Source: Acidobacteriaceae bacterium (GTDB lineage: Bacteria; Acidobacteriota; Terriglobia; Terriglobales; Acidobacteriaceae). From it: 39,615 nt of DNA. Numbering within the stretch: the first letter of the stretch is position 1; each line of letters opens with the position of its first letter. Of this stretch, positions 25,565 to 34,710 are shown piece by piece. The notes beneath the pieces were generated by a model. It was given only the letters and a program-made list of their open reading frames with translations, was not told the origin of the DNA and searched no databases. Made by a program: the position numbers and the translations under genes. The stretch lies in contig JASHTS010000285.1 in NCBI GenBank assembly GCA_030040425.1, positions 1 to 39,615 of the forward strand, in the 5' to 3' direction.

Positions 25565-28141
25565 CTAACTCCTCCTCAGCGCTTCCATCGGTTCAAGACC
25601 GGCGGCTCGTTGCGCCGGAACCGCAGCCGCAATCAGCGCAACCGATGCCAGCAGGGCAATCACGCTTCCCAGCACCAGCGGGTTCCATGCGCTCATGCCA
25701 AAAAGTTCCGCCGCCATCAGCCTTCCTGCCTCAATCGCCGCGGGAACGCCGATCGCCAGGCCCAGCCCTACCTGCTGCAGGGCGCCTCTCAGCACCATCC
25801 GCCCCACGTTGACGCGATTCGCGCCTAGCGCCATGCGGATGCCAATCTCGGTTGTCCGCTGCGCCACTGCATACGAAGTCACGCCATACAGCCCAATGGC
25901 CGCCAGCGCAAGCGCCACGAGCCCGAACAGAGACGTCAGTTGCACGATCATATTTTGCTGGGAGAACGCCAACTGCACCTGGTCATCGAAGGTGTGGAAG
26001 CTGGTGATCATCAGGTTGGGATTGATTTGCTGGAGTTGCTGGCGCACCTTGGCCTCGAGATCTGGAACCACGCCGTGCGTCTGGATTTCGAGCGAAGCCA
26101 TGTAGTGCGTATTGGTTTTGAAGGCTGCGAATGCAGCGGCCTGCGGAAACGTGGGCGGAAGCGTCGCCCATTGCTCGGAAGGAAGAAAATACATGGGGCG
26201 CGCGGTTTGCTGAGGATCGTTGGGTAGCCAATACTGCGCGTCCTCAACGACCCCGACGATGGTGTACATCCCAGGGTGCGCCTCATCGAAATCGCCGAAA
26301 TGGGCGCCGATGGGGTTCTGGCCGCCCAGGTAGCGCTGGACGAAGGCTTCGTCGACGATGGCGACCGGCGCGGCATTGCGATTGTCATTCTGGGTAAAGC
26401 CGCGACCCTGGATGATTTTTGTCCCGATGGTTGCGAAATAATCCGGGCTGACCCGCACCCACGAGGCCAAATTCACGCTCGATCCGGGCGGAGGCGCGGG
26501 CTGCCCGTCGATATAGACATCGTCACTGTAGTTGTTCGTGTCCATGGGGCTCCACAGCGACCAGGCCACGTGCTCGACACCTCCAATCTGGGTGATCGAC
26601 TGATTGAGCCGCTGATAGAAGCCGTCGAGTTCCTCGGGTTTGAGACCGGCGGTTTGCGCATTGAAGAGGGCGACGGTGCGGTTGGCGGTCTCGAAACCGA
26701 AGTGCTGATGCTCCATTTTCCGCAGGCTCAACAGCAGCAGCCCCGCTGCGCACAGTAACACCACCGAGATGGCGGCTTGAGCCACGACGAGCGCTCTCTG
26801 TGCGAGCGTCGCATGCTTGCCGGTGGCGCGATTCGCGCCCCGCAGCGCATCGATGGGGTCGACATGCGCCGCCATCCACGACGGCGCCACCCCGAAGAGC
26901 GTTCCGGTAATCACCGCCGCGCCCAGAGCAAACCCCAGCACCGCCCACGAGGGGCTCGCGGTAATGCTGATGGGATCATGCGCGAATGCCAGGTGCAAGA
27001 TCAGCTTCGCGCCACCGTAGGCCACCATGACTCCGGCCAGTCCGCCCAGCACCGACAAAAGTACGCACTGCACCAGCGCCCGCTGAATAAGTCTTCTGCG
27101 CTGGGCGCCCAGCGCCGCCTGAACCGCGATCTCTTGCCGCTGCGTGACGCCTCGCACCAGCATGAGGTTGGCCACGTTGGCGCAGGCAATCAGCAGCACG
27201 AAGCTGGATATCCACATCAGCAGATGCAGGTCGCTCTTATACCGGTCCTGCATTCTCTGGACGCCGGCGCCGCCGGGTGTGAGGCGCAAGTATTGGCGGG
27301 GAATCAGAATCCGGTCCGGGGCCCGGACCTTGCTCAGCGGGCTGCGCAGAAACTCCTGCAGTTCCACCTGCATCTCCGCCTGCACGGCGGAGACGCCGGC
27401 ACCCGGGGTCAACCGCCCAATGAGGTTCAGCCACTGCTGTTCGCCGCGCTCGAGCAGATCCGCATCGCGCGGCCGCAGGGTTGCAACCAGATGGAGCGGC
27501 AACCAGAAAGCGGGAGGCGTGGCGCTCAACCGCTCGCCGTAGAATCCCGGCGGCGCGATGCCCACCACCGTCACCGTCTGCCCATTGATTTGCCAACCCG
27601 ACCCCACCACCGCAGGATCGCGCCCCAGTTGCTGCCATTTCTGGAAGCTCATCACCGCGACCGGAGCCGCTCCCTTGACATCATCGCGTGGCTCGAGCAG
27701 CCGCCCCGCATAGGCGCGGACTCCCAGCGTGTCGAACGAATTGCCGGAGACGAACTCTCCGTAAAACGGCTGCGCTGGATGGTCGCTCCCGGTGCGCACC
27801 ACCGCCATCTCGTGGTCCGACGACTCGAACGCGGCCAGACTGGCCAGCCCCGGGGTGTGATCGCGGAACTCGGTATATTGAATGTAAGAGAACAACGACC
27901 AATCATTCGGCTTGTCGGTGTAATCGGGAACGCCGGCGTTGTAGCAACACTGCTCGTTGTCTCCGATCCTCCATAATCCGGCCGGATCGTTCACCGGCAA
28001 CGACTTGAGCAACACCTGTTGGATCAGCGTGAAAATGGCCGATGTCGCGCCGATCCCTAACCCCAACGTCAACACCACCGTAAGCGCAAACCCTCGCGAT
28101 TTGGCCAATTGACGAAACGCGATTTTGACATCGGTAAACAA
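25565..28141 (-). CDS. ADOP-type ABC transporter permease (MacB_PCD/FtsX, duplicated)
   Basis: 858 residues. The start is called at TTG 28141, giving MFTDVKIAFRQLAKSRGF, because CAGGAGGT sits eight bases upstream and ADOP proteins usually begin this way; an ATG at 28162 would add seven residues. Order: a membrane helix (FALTVVLTLGLGIGATSAIF), a periplasmic MacB-like domain (to ~300), FtsX-like helices (LLMWISSFVLLIACANVANLMLVRG and two more), then a second module with periplasmic domain (~500-700) and FtsX helices ending GLEPMEALRRS. MacB-type permeases move substrates with an ATPase partner, but no ATPase gene is adjacent, typical of this acidobacterial class. No PadR-type regulator is present, although one often precedes these genes. 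The cargo is unknown. Confidence 0.87.
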   Translation of the reverse strand: MFTDVKIAFRQLAKSRGFALTVVLTLGLGIGATSAIFTLIQQVLLKSLPVNDPAGLWRIGDNEQCCYNAGVPDYTDKPNDWSLFSYIQYTEFRDHTPGLASLAAFESSDHEMAVVRTGSDHPAQPFYGEFVSGNSFDTLGVRAYAGRLLEPRDDVKGAAPVAVMSFQKWQQLGRDPAVVGSGWQINGQTVTVVGIAPPGFYGERLSATPPAFWLPLHLVATLRPRDADLLERGEQQWLNLIGRLTPGAGVSAVQAEMQVELQEFLRSPLSKVRAPDRILIPRQYLRLTPGGAGVQRMQDRYKSDLHLLMWISSFVLLIACANVANLMLVRGVTQRQEIAVQAALGAQRRRLIQRALVQCVLLSVLGGLAGVMVAYGGAKLILHLAFAHDPISITASPSWAVLGFALGAAVITGTLFGVAPSWMAAHVDPIDALRGANRATGKHATLAQRALVVAQAAISVVLLCAAGLLLLSLRKMEHQHFGFETANRTVALFNAQTAGLKPEELDGFYQRLNQSITQIGGVEHVAWSLWSPMDTNNYSDDVYIDGQPAPPPGSSVNLASWVRVSPDYFATIGTKIIQGRGFTQNDNRNAAPVAIVDEAFVQRYLGGQNPIGAHFGDFDEAHPGMYTIVGVVEDAQYWLPNDPQQTARPMYFLPSEQWATLPPTFPQAAAFAAFKTNTHYMASLEIQTHGVVPDLEAKVRQQLQQINPNLMITSFHTFDDQVQLAFSQQNMIVQLTSLFGLVALALAAIGLYGVTSYAVAQRTTEIGIRMALGANRVNVGRMVLRGALQQVGLGLAIGVPAAIEAGRLMAAELFGMSAWNPLVLGSVIALLASVALIAAAVPAQRAAGLEPMEALRRS

Positions 28142-28686
28142 GGGAACGACCTCCTGCACCATCAGCTATGCAATCCACTCGCCAACTCCCGCCGTCGTAT
28201 TCCCCTGAAAACCCGAGCCTCTGCGCCGGCAACTCCCGCCTCCGCCTCTAGACTCGTGTCCGTTTGCCCGCATCGATGTTCATTTCCGAACAGTTCACCG
28301 ATCGGCGCACCCACGATTCATTCCCCAGGGGCGGATCCTGTGCCTTGAACCCCATTTAATTGGATGGCCGCATCCTCCGTCTCGGGTTGGATTCCCCTGC
28401 CTGTTCAGGAAATAATGAACGCATGCGCGAACTGATTTTCGATCGGGCGCGCAGTGGCATTCGCCGTGGACGTGATAACGTGAGCGGAACGGGCATGAGA
28501 GCTTGGTGAAGAATATTTCTCCGCGATGAGGGCGGATGCGGGCACGGCGGAGGTCGCAAAGGCGCCGAGCGGCGCGTCAGCAAGCCGGCAGACTGAGGCC
28601 CATACGATCAGGGGCGAAACACGCCTCCCGTCTACCGGCGACCGTCGGGATTCACATCGTGTCGCATCCGCACCTTTTTCGAGCGC
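28142..28686. other. 545-bp divergent spacer between permease and kinase
   Basis: No gene was recognised. Open frames on both strands are short or shadow the flanking genes. The permease's ribosome site sits at its right-hand edge on the minus strand. No clear promoter pair could be assigned for either gene. Confidence 0.35.
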
Positions 28687-29772
28687 ATGTCGAACTATGT
28701 GAAGAAAGGCAGAGCGGAAGAAGCGGAGTCGCTTCTCGAGCCAAAGTGCGATGTGACCGGTTTCGCTTCGCAGAACTTTTTGGAAATGTTGCGGCGCGAT
28801 GGGTTGGTGCGGTCGAGGAACGCAACCCTCACACCGCTCACCGATGGCGTCTCCAGCGAGATTTATCGCGTCGATGACCAGGAGCGTTCCTTTGTCGTCA
28901 AGCGCGCGCTGCCCCAGCTCAAAGTGCGGGATGAATGGCTCGCCGACGTGAGCCGCAATCGATACGAGCAGATGTATATCGAATACGTGGGCGGCTTCCT
29001 GCCCGATGGCGTCCCGCGTCTTCTCGAGGAGCCCAATGACCGCGGGTACTTCGCAATGGAACTGCTCGGCCCGGAGTTCACGAGTTGGAAGCGGCTCCTG
29101 CTGCGCGGTGAAATCGGCATCGATCACGCAAGACAGGCCGGCGCCCTGCTGGGTTCGATCCACGCGCGTTCCGTCGGGGATGCCGAGGCAGCGCGCGTGT
29201 TCGACACCACGCCGAACTTCATGCAGCTCCGCATCGATCCCTACCTGCTGACCACGGGCAGCCGGCATCCCGATTTGCAGCCATTCTTTGCGGCCGAGGC
29301 GGGGCGGCTTGCGTCTACGCGCCTGTCGCTTGTCCACGGCGACTTCAGCCCGAAGAATATTCTCGTCTCGACCGCACGCATGGTGCTGCTCGACTGCGAA
29401 GTGGCGTGGTTCGGCGATCCTGCATTCGATGCGGCATTTCTTCTGAACCATTTGCTGCTCAAAGGCCTCTACCACGCGCCGCGGCCCATGGGCCTCGATG
29501 TTATGAGCCGCGCATTCTGGCGGAGCTATGCAAAAGAAATCGGATCCACTCTCGATCCCCATCTGCTCTCGCAGCGCGTGGCGCGACTGCTGCTCATGCT
29601 GCTCCTGGCGCGCGTCGATGGCAAATCGCCCGTTGAGTATCTCACCCGGGCGCAGCAGCTCGATTGGGTGCGGCAATTCACGCGCGCGCGCATTCCGGCG
29701 CAGCAATTCGGTTTGCACGATATTCTCGACCAATGGTTCGCCGGGCTGAGCCGGATCGAGGGGGAGCCATGA
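28687..29772 (+). CDS. APH/MtnK-like small-molecule kinase
   Basis: 361 residues. The N-lobe holds LTPLTDGVSSEIYRV (nucleotide-binding loop) and FVVKRALPQLKV (Lys72). The C-lobe has LSLVHGDFSPKNILV, the HGDxxxxN catalytic loop (His217, Asp219, Asn224), and VLLDCEVAWFGDPAFDAAF with the metal-binding Asp236. This is the aminoglycoside-phosphotransferase fold, which also covers 5-methylthioribose, choline and homoserine kinases. The phrase VKRALPQLKVRDEW is more like MtnK-type kinases than antibiotic-resistance enzymes, so a metabolite substrate is likelier. All catalytic residues are intact. Its TGA overlaps the next gene's ATG (ATGA), a sign of coupled translation. The start is weakly supported by ribosome-site signal. 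Confidence 0.82.
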   Translation: MSNYVKKGRAEEAESLLEPKCDVTGFASQNFLEMLRRDGLVRSRNATLTPLTDGVSSEIYRVDDQERSFVVKRALPQLKVRDEWLADVSRNRYEQMYIEYVGGFLPDGVPRLLEEPNDRGYFAMELLGPEFTSWKRLLLRGEIGIDHARQAGALLGSIHARSVGDAEAARVFDTTPNFMQLRIDPYLLTTGSRHPDLQPFFAAEAGRLASTRLSLVHGDFSPKNILVSTARMVLLDCEVAWFGDPAFDAAFLLNHLLLKGLYHAPRPMGLDVMSRAFWRSYAKEIGSTLDPHLLSQRVARLLLMLLLARVDGKSPVEYLTRAQQLDWVRQFTRARIPAQQFGLHDILDQWFAGLSRIEGEP

Positions 29773-31064
29773 AGATTCGCGCGATCCACGCTTATCAGAT
29801 CTACGACTCGCGTGGGACCCCCACCGTGGAAGCGGAGATCGAGCTGGAAAGCGGTGAGCGTGGACGCGGCGCGGTTCCGTCCGGCGCCTCGACTGGGCAG
29901 TTCGAGGCGCACGAACTGCGCGATGGCGATCCCGCGCGATTTCGCGGCAAATCGGTCTATAGAGCCATCGATAATATCCACCGCGAGATCGCGCCGGCGC
30001 TGGTGGGATGGGATGCAGCGGACCAGGCAGGCCTCGATCATCGCCTTATCGAACTCGATGGCGCGCCTTCCAAGTCACGCCTCGGCGCCAACGCGATACT
30101 CGCTGTTTCCATGGCGGCTGCGAATGCGACGGCTGCTGCGTTGCGAAGGCCGCTCTATGAAACCCTCGGCCGATCCGGTGGAACGCTGCTGCCGCTTCCT
30201 GAGGTCCAAATCGTGGGCGGCGGCCTGCATGCCAACTGGCGAACAGACATTCAGGATTTCCTGCTCATCGCTGTGGGCGCGCGGTCGCTTCAGCAGGTCA
30301 TGGAGATCACGTTCAATGTGCATCGCGCCGCGGGTGACCTGTTGTCGAAGCGGGGCGCGCTGTTCGGAGTGGCCGACGAAGGGGGCTATTGGCCTGAGTT
30401 CGTGTCGAACGAAGCGGGTCTGCAGTTCATGACTGAGGCGATCTTGGCCGCCGGCTACGAACCCGGCCGTGAAGCCGCCATCTCGCTCGATGTCGCCGCC
30501 AGCGATCTCTTCGACCCCGAAACCCGACGCTACACTTTCCGTCTGGAAAACCGCAGCTTTACATCGGATCGATTCGCCGATCTGCTCATCGATTGGTGCG
30601 GCCGTTATCCCATCGTTTCGATTGAAGACCCGATGGCCGACACCGATTGGGACGGCTGGGATCGAATCGCCGCATCGCTGCGTCCTCGCATCCAGTTGAT
30701 CGGGGACGATCTGTTCACGACCAATCTGGATCGCATTCAGGCCGGCATTGCGCGCAGGAGCGCGAATGCCGTGCTCATCAAGCTGAACCAGATCGGCACT
30801 GTGACGGAAACACTGGCTGCGATCGAACTGACGCAGAAAGCGGGATGGAATGCAGTCATTTCCGCCCGGTCTGGCGAAACCGAGGACACATTCATTGCGC
30901 ACCTTGCGGTGGCTACGAATGCCGGTCAACTCAAGGTTGGCTCTTTCGCTCGCGGGGAGCGGACAGCCAAGTGGAACGAGCTTCTGCGGATCGAGCGAAA
31001 TCTCGGCGAGCGGGCCCGATTCGCCGGACGGGAGATTCTCAACCAACTGCGGCATTTAACCTGA
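29769..31064 (+). CDS. diverged enolase paralogue
   Basis: 431 residues, enolase length and fold. Kept motifs: VPSGASTG (38-43), GGLHA (His154, yeast His159), ADEGG (Glu204), LDVAASD (Asp241), SIEDP (Glu286), IGDDL (Asp313/314), IKLNQIGT (Lys338), LKVGSFARGERTAKWNELLRIE (Lys389). Two key positions differ: the usual S-H-R-S-G-E-T-E reads S-A-R-S-G-E-T-E, so the residue matching yeast His373 is Ala366 (codon GCC at 30864-30866), and the residue matching Glu168 is Asp163. The metal ligands and Lys pair are intact. It may therefore catalyse another dehydration or an altered enolase step. Being coupled to a kinase, it may act on that kinase's phosphorylated product. The housekeeping enolase is presumably elsewhere in the genome. 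Confidence 0.85.
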   Translation: MKIRAIHAYQIYDSRGTPTVEAEIELESGERGRGAVPSGASTGQFEAHELRDGDPARFRGKSVYRAIDNIHREIAPALVGWDAADQAGLDHRLIELDGAPSKSRLGANAILAVSMAAANATAAALRRPLYETLGRSGGTLLPLPEVQIVGGGLHANWRTDIQDFLLIAVGARSLQQVMEITFNVHRAAGDLLSKRGALFGVADEGGYWPEFVSNEAGLQFMTEAILAAGYEPGREAAISLDVAASDLFDPETRRYTFRLENRSFTSDRFADLLIDWCGRYPIVSIEDPMADTDWDGWDRIAASLRPRIQLIGDDLFTTNLDRIQAGIARRSANAVLIKLNQIGTVTETLAAIELTQKAGWNAVISARSGETEDTFIAHLAVATNAGQLKVGSFARGERTAKWNELLRIERNLGERARFAGREILNQLRHLT

Positions 31065-31411
31065 CATTGAACCGAGTTTGCGCGCAGCTTCAAGCGAGAC
31101 CCGGGGAGCAACACGTCAAGCCCTCGCCTCAGAAATATTTTTCTTCTCCTTTATTTTCTGCGGGTTCCCTTCCCGCCAAAATTGCGGGTTATTTCTTCGC
31201 AATCTGTATTCTGTTTCCAGATGCGCCAACTAGGTTCACGACCGCGTGTTTGTATCAATGTGGATGCCCCATCTGGGAGCCCTCTGGGCATGGCGTATTT
31301 GCTTTTGCCGCAAGAGTGGGAGGCACAAATTCACGGGTGCCTGCGGGGCGGTAATCGCGTTCGGGAATGCGTGCTCCTAGGGTCGCCTCCGCTCGAAATG
31401 CGGGTCGATCT

Positions 31412-31452
31412 ATTTAAGTTCCGTATCTTCAGGAGCTTGAGATTTAAGTTCC
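31412..31452. repeat. 11-bp direct repeat, 30 bp apart
   Basis: ATTTAAGTTCC occurs at 31412-31422 and 31442-31452, offset by about three helical turns. It may be a regulator-binding pair for the aldehyde dehydrogenase gene, which starts 330 bp downstream, but the distance is large. It could also be chance in an AT-rich patch. Confidence 0.35.
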
Positions 31453-31705
31453 TCGAAACGCTGTACTTACCTCGGAACCGCGCCGCCAACGCTTTTTGAT
31501 TCTGGAACTTGCCGGAATCACCCGGGGGTGGGGAGAGGGGGGGCGCCAAACTGGAGAGAGAAGTTCCTCGTTCAATACGAGACGGCAACAGGAAGATCCC
31601 GCCCGCCCGCGCTCTCAGAAAAGGGGATCGCAACATGCTGCGTCCCAGATTGACCCCCCTGCGAAGCGCCTGAGAATTCGATTGCAATGGCCTCGTCGGC
31701 GGCAC

Positions 31706-31734
31706 TTTACAGAAATGCACTATCGTCGTATTTA
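31706..31734 (+). promoter_or_regulatory. probable promoter of aldehyde dehydrogenase gene
   Basis: TTTACA (31706-31711) and TATTTA (31729-31734) are separated by 17 bases. Transcription would start near 31741, leaving a leader of about 43 bases to the ATG at 31784, which has AGGAGG ahead of it. The match is good for -35 and fair for -10. Confidence 0.5.
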
Positions 31735-31783
31735 ATAGGTACGTACGCGCGCGGCGACAAAGACGCGCAATCAGGAGGATTCT

Positions 31784-33283
31784 ATGGCGACTGCGATCTA
31801 TAGACCGGCGCTCGGTTCAGCCGCAACGGCGTTCCTAGCCAAGAAACATCAAATGCTGATCGACGGCAACTGGACCGATGCCCGCAGCGGCCAGACTTTT
31901 GCGGTTGAGGACCCCGCGACCGGAGAAGTCATCGCCCACGTCCCGGCTGGCGATAAGGCGGATATCGATCTTGCCGTCACTGCGGCGCGCCGTGCGTTCG
32001 AGACGGGACCTTGGTCCCGTATCTCGCCCGCGGCAAGGCAGCGCCTCGTCTGGTCGCTCGGCGATCTTATCGAGCGTCATGCCGACGAGCTTGCCGAACT
32101 GGAGGCGCTCGATAACGGCAAACCTGTCACCAACGCTCGTCGCGATGATGTGGGCGGCTCGATCGAAATGTTCCGCTACATGGCGGGATGGGCAACCCGG
32201 CTGAATGGCGAACAGATTCCGGTCTCTTCGCCGGGCGATTGGCATGTATACAGTATTCGCGAACCTGTCGGAGTCGTGGGCCAGATCATCCCCTGGAATT
32301 TTCCACTGATGATGGCCGCTTGGAAGCTGGCGCCCGCTCTGGCGGCAGCATGCACGATCATACTGAAGCCCGCTGAGCAGACCCCGCTCTCAGCAATCCG
32401 GCTGGGTGAACTCATCATCGAGGCCGGTTTTCCCGACGGCGTGGTGAACATCGTCACCGGTTACGGCGAAACAGCTGGGGCCGCCCTCGCAGAGCATCCG
32501 GATGTCGACAAAATCGCCTTCACCGGCTCGACCGAAGTTGGCAAGCTTATCGTCAAGGCTGCCGCTGGCAATCTCAAGCGCGTCTCGCTGGAACTGGGCG
32601 GCAAATCGCCGGCCATCGTCTTCCCCGACGCCGATCTTGACCGCGCCATCGCTGGAACAGCGAGCGCGATCTTTTACAACCAGGGTCAGTGCTGTACGGC
32701 TGGCTCGCGGCTGTTCGCCCATAAATCCGTCTACGACAAGATCGTCGATGGCGTTTGCCAGGAGGCTGGCAAGTTGAAGGTCGGGCATGGTCTCGATCCG
32801 TCGGTCAACCTCGGCCCGCTGGTCTCGAACAAGCAGCGAACGCGCGTGATTGGCTTTCTTGAGGCGGGAAGGCAAGAGGGCGCCGAGGTCGTTACGGGCG
32901 GCAACGCCATGGGCGATCAAGGCTATTTTGTCGAACCGACGGTCCTCGCCCGCACCGATCGCTCGATGAAGGTTGTGCGCGAAGAAATCTTCGGACCGGT
33001 TGTATGTGTCCAGTCCTTCGACGATTCGGACCTTGATGCCGTCGCCAAATTCGCCAATGACACCGAATATGGCCTGTCCTCAAGCGTTTGGACGCGGAAC
33101 TTGAAGGTCGCCCACATGATGGCGCGCAAGATCAGAGCCGGCACCGTCTGCATCAATACCCATAATTACGGCGACCCCGCTTGGCCGTTCGGCGGCTACA
33201 AACAATCCGGCTGGGGCCGCGAAATGGGTAAGGAAGTTATGGAGCATTACACCGAAACCAAGGCGGTCGCGGCCAGGCTCTGA
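31784..33283 (+). CDS. NAD(P)-dependent aldehyde dehydrogenase
   Basis: 499 residues, usual length. Motifs in order: IPWNFPLMMAAWKLAPALAA (Asn172, oxyanion), ILKPAEQTPLSA (cofactor-binding Lys), FTGSTEVGK, SLELGGKSP (general base Glu270), YNQGQCCTAGSR (nucleophile Cys304), EEIFGPV and the C-terminal FGGYKQSGWGREMG. All catalytic residues are present. It oxidises an aldehyde to the acid using NAD(P); the substrate is not evident. AGGAGG is placed properly before the ATG. It stands alone with its own promoter. The wording resembles alphaproteobacterial aldehyde dehydrogenases, so transfer is possible, but this needs a tree. Confidence 0.92.
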   Translation: MATAIYRPALGSAATAFLAKKHQMLIDGNWTDARSGQTFAVEDPATGEVIAHVPAGDKADIDLAVTAARRAFETGPWSRISPAARQRLVWSLGDLIERHADELAELEALDNGKPVTNARRDDVGGSIEMFRYMAGWATRLNGEQIPVSSPGDWHVYSIREPVGVVGQIIPWNFPLMMAAWKLAPALAAACTIILKPAEQTPLSAIRLGELIIEAGFPDGVVNIVTGYGETAGAALAEHPDVDKIAFTGSTEVGKLIVKAAAGNLKRVSLELGGKSPAIVFPDADLDRAIAGTASAIFYNQGQCCTAGSRLFAHKSVYDKIVDGVCQEAGKLKVGHGLDPSVNLGPLVSNKQRTRVIGFLEAGRQEGAEVVTGGNAMGDQGYFVEPTVLARTDRSMKVVREEIFGPVVCVQSFDDSDLDAVAKFANDTEYGLSSSVWTRNLKVAHMMARKIRAGTVCINTHNYGDPAWPFGGYKQSGWGREMGKEVMEHYTETKAVAARL

Positions 33284-33309
33284 CGACAGAACAAGCGATT
33301 GCAAAACAA

Positions 33310-33341
33310 TTTGTAGCCGCTTGATTTTGTAGCCGCTTGAT
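33310..33341. repeat. 16-bp perfect tandem duplication
   Basis: TTTGTAGCCGCTTGAT occurs at 33310-33325 and is repeated at once at 33326-33341. It lies 27 bases after the aldehyde dehydrogenase stop. It looks like a simple slippage duplication, with no hairpin or terminator form. Confidence 0.7.
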
Positions 33342-33426
33342 TCGCTCCTGGGCGCAACTTCCGGTTCAGGCCAAAGAGGGATTCCGAACGCTTACCTGGC
33401 AAAACGAGTCTCCACGCTTGATCCCG

Positions 33427-34710
33427 TTACTTGGGCTGCTGCACAGCGATGAAAGAGATCTGCTCCTTTGAAGGAGGCGCCGGTGGCCTCCCAGGAGCTG
33501 CCTGCGCAAAGCCGCCTGCCGCGCGTGATTGCGGCGACTCCTGCTGCAGCACCGTCAGCGCCGGGAAGTGGCCGCTTTTAAAGAAAGTCCCATACAGGTC
33601 CAGGTACTTGTCTTCATCCGTGTGGATGTCAGTCAGATACGCGGTCGCGAACACCACGTCCGGGAAGTCCATGTCCGGCGCATACTGCAAGTCATCGAGC
33701 AGGTTGCGCATCGTTTGCCGTAGTTGCAGGAGCACATCCGGCGTAACCACGCCCTGGTCAGGAATGAAGCCGCTCTTCGCCGACATATAGTAAGTGTCGT
33801 CATAGACGATGCCGGGACTCGCTGTCGGGCTCGGCGCCATGTTGCGAGGCAGGGTGGTGTGCCGCTTCGAGAGATCCGCGCCCGCGATGCAGAAGGCGAT
33901 AAAATGCTGCTGCTTCGGCAGACCCTCCATCGTAATGGTGGCTCGTCCCGGCGTATTGCCGAACTCGAAGTAAGACGCATAGATCTTGTTCATCGCACGC
34001 CCGTTGTTTCCTGGGTTCGAGAACGGATTGACCCAGACCACGTTCTTCATCGTCATGCCCGCCGTCTTCAGGATGGTGGCCACATTATTCAGAGCCTGCG
34101 TCACCTCGCCGGGGTAATCCTCCGCCATCTTCCCTGTCGCCGGATCCACTCCGCCCATCGCCGACATATAGAGGACATCGTTGATCTGGATTCCCGCCGG
34201 GTCAATGTTCGGTCCCTGCGGCCATCCCTCTGGGTGAATCACCTTGCGATGCACCGTGTCGCTCGAGGCTATGCCGTTGATCTCAACCCTCTCATCGCCC
34301 GCAAGCGCGCCCACCACTTGCACGCTCCGCGCCGGAGGATTCGACCCGATCGCCTTCCAATAGGCGCTCTCTACGGCGGTTAAATTGTCGGCGCCAACCA
34401 CGTAGACGTTGATCCACGCCAAGTTGCCGAGGTCCATGCCCGCAGCCTGCAGTACGCCGCGCACGTTGTCGATGGCCTGGGTCGTCTCCTGCGCCACATC
34501 GGTCGGCACGCTGCCGTCGGCATTGCGTCCGTTTTGTCCCGCCAGGTAAAGCGTGCCGTTGGTCAGCACCCCGGTGCTCGAAGCTTTCCCCGCGCTTTTT
34601 CCTGAGACCTGAATATATTTGAACGGGCCACCCACCTGCGCAAACACCTCTGTGCTCAGCAAAGCTGCCATCAGACATCCCATCCAGCCAGCTCTCTTTG
34701 CTTTCCTCAT
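33427..34710 (-). CDS. exported triple-RidA (YjgF/YER057c/UK114) domain protein
   Basis: 427 residues from ATG 34710, preceded by GAGGG. The leader MRKAKRAGWMGCLMAALLST with a VFAQ cleavage site suggests export. Three RidA-like units follow: about 30-150 (LYLAGQNGRNADGS, NVRGVLQAAGMDLGNL, PPARSVQVVGAL, VEINGIAS), about 165-285 (LYMSAMGGVDPATGKM, NNVATILKTAGMTMKNV, GRATITMEGLP) and about 295-410 (YYMSAKSGFIPDQGVV, more diverged). The Arg in PARS and the E in VEINGIA match residues of the RidA active site that binds imines, so unit 1 may be active. RidA enzymes hydrolyse reactive enamine/imine by-products of PLP enzymes in the cytoplasm; an exported triple form is unusual. The next gene upstream is a SelA-like remnant. 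Confidence 0.8.
   Translation of the reverse strand: MRKAKRAGWMGCLMAALLSTEVFAQVGGPFKYIQVSGKSAGKASSTGVLTNGTLYLAGQNGRNADGSVPTDVAQETTQAIDNVRGVLQAAGMDLGNLAWINVYVVGADNLTAVESAYWKAIGSNPPARSVQVVGALAGDERVEINGIASSDTVHRKVIHPEGWPQGPNIDPAGIQINDVLYMSAMGGVDPATGKMAEDYPGEVTQALNNVATILKTAGMTMKNVVWVNPFSNPGNNGRAMNKIYASYFEFGNTPGRATITMEGLPKQQHFIAFCIAGADLSKRHTTLPRNMAPSPTASPGIVYDDTYYMSAKSGFIPDQGVVTPDVLLQLRQTMRNLLDDLQYAPDMDFPDVVFATAYLTDIHTDEDKYLDLYGTFFKSGHFPALTVLQQESPQSRAAGGFAQAAPGRPPAPPSKEQISFIAVQQPK

Larger units (their letters stand above)
31065..31783. other. 719-bp gene-free stretch before the aldehyde dehydrogenase
   Basis: Early in the stretch is a 5-bp GC stem (GCGGG/CCCGC, about 31156-31173) and then a 6-bp ATTGCG/CGCAAT stem; they could mark transcription end but lack a T-run. 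An 11-bp direct repeat lies at 31412-31422 and 31442-31452. A probable promoter for the downstream gene lies at 31706-31734. No gene was recognised among the short open frames. Confidence 0.4.

Noticed and set aside
26777-27976. 399-residue plus-strand open frame over the permease
   Set aside because: Antisense of the ADOP permease; Arg/His/Gln-rich, no motif.
28405-29733. 442-residue minus-strand open frame over the kinase gene
   Set aside because: The plus-strand kinase has complete catalytic motifs; the antisense frame shows none.
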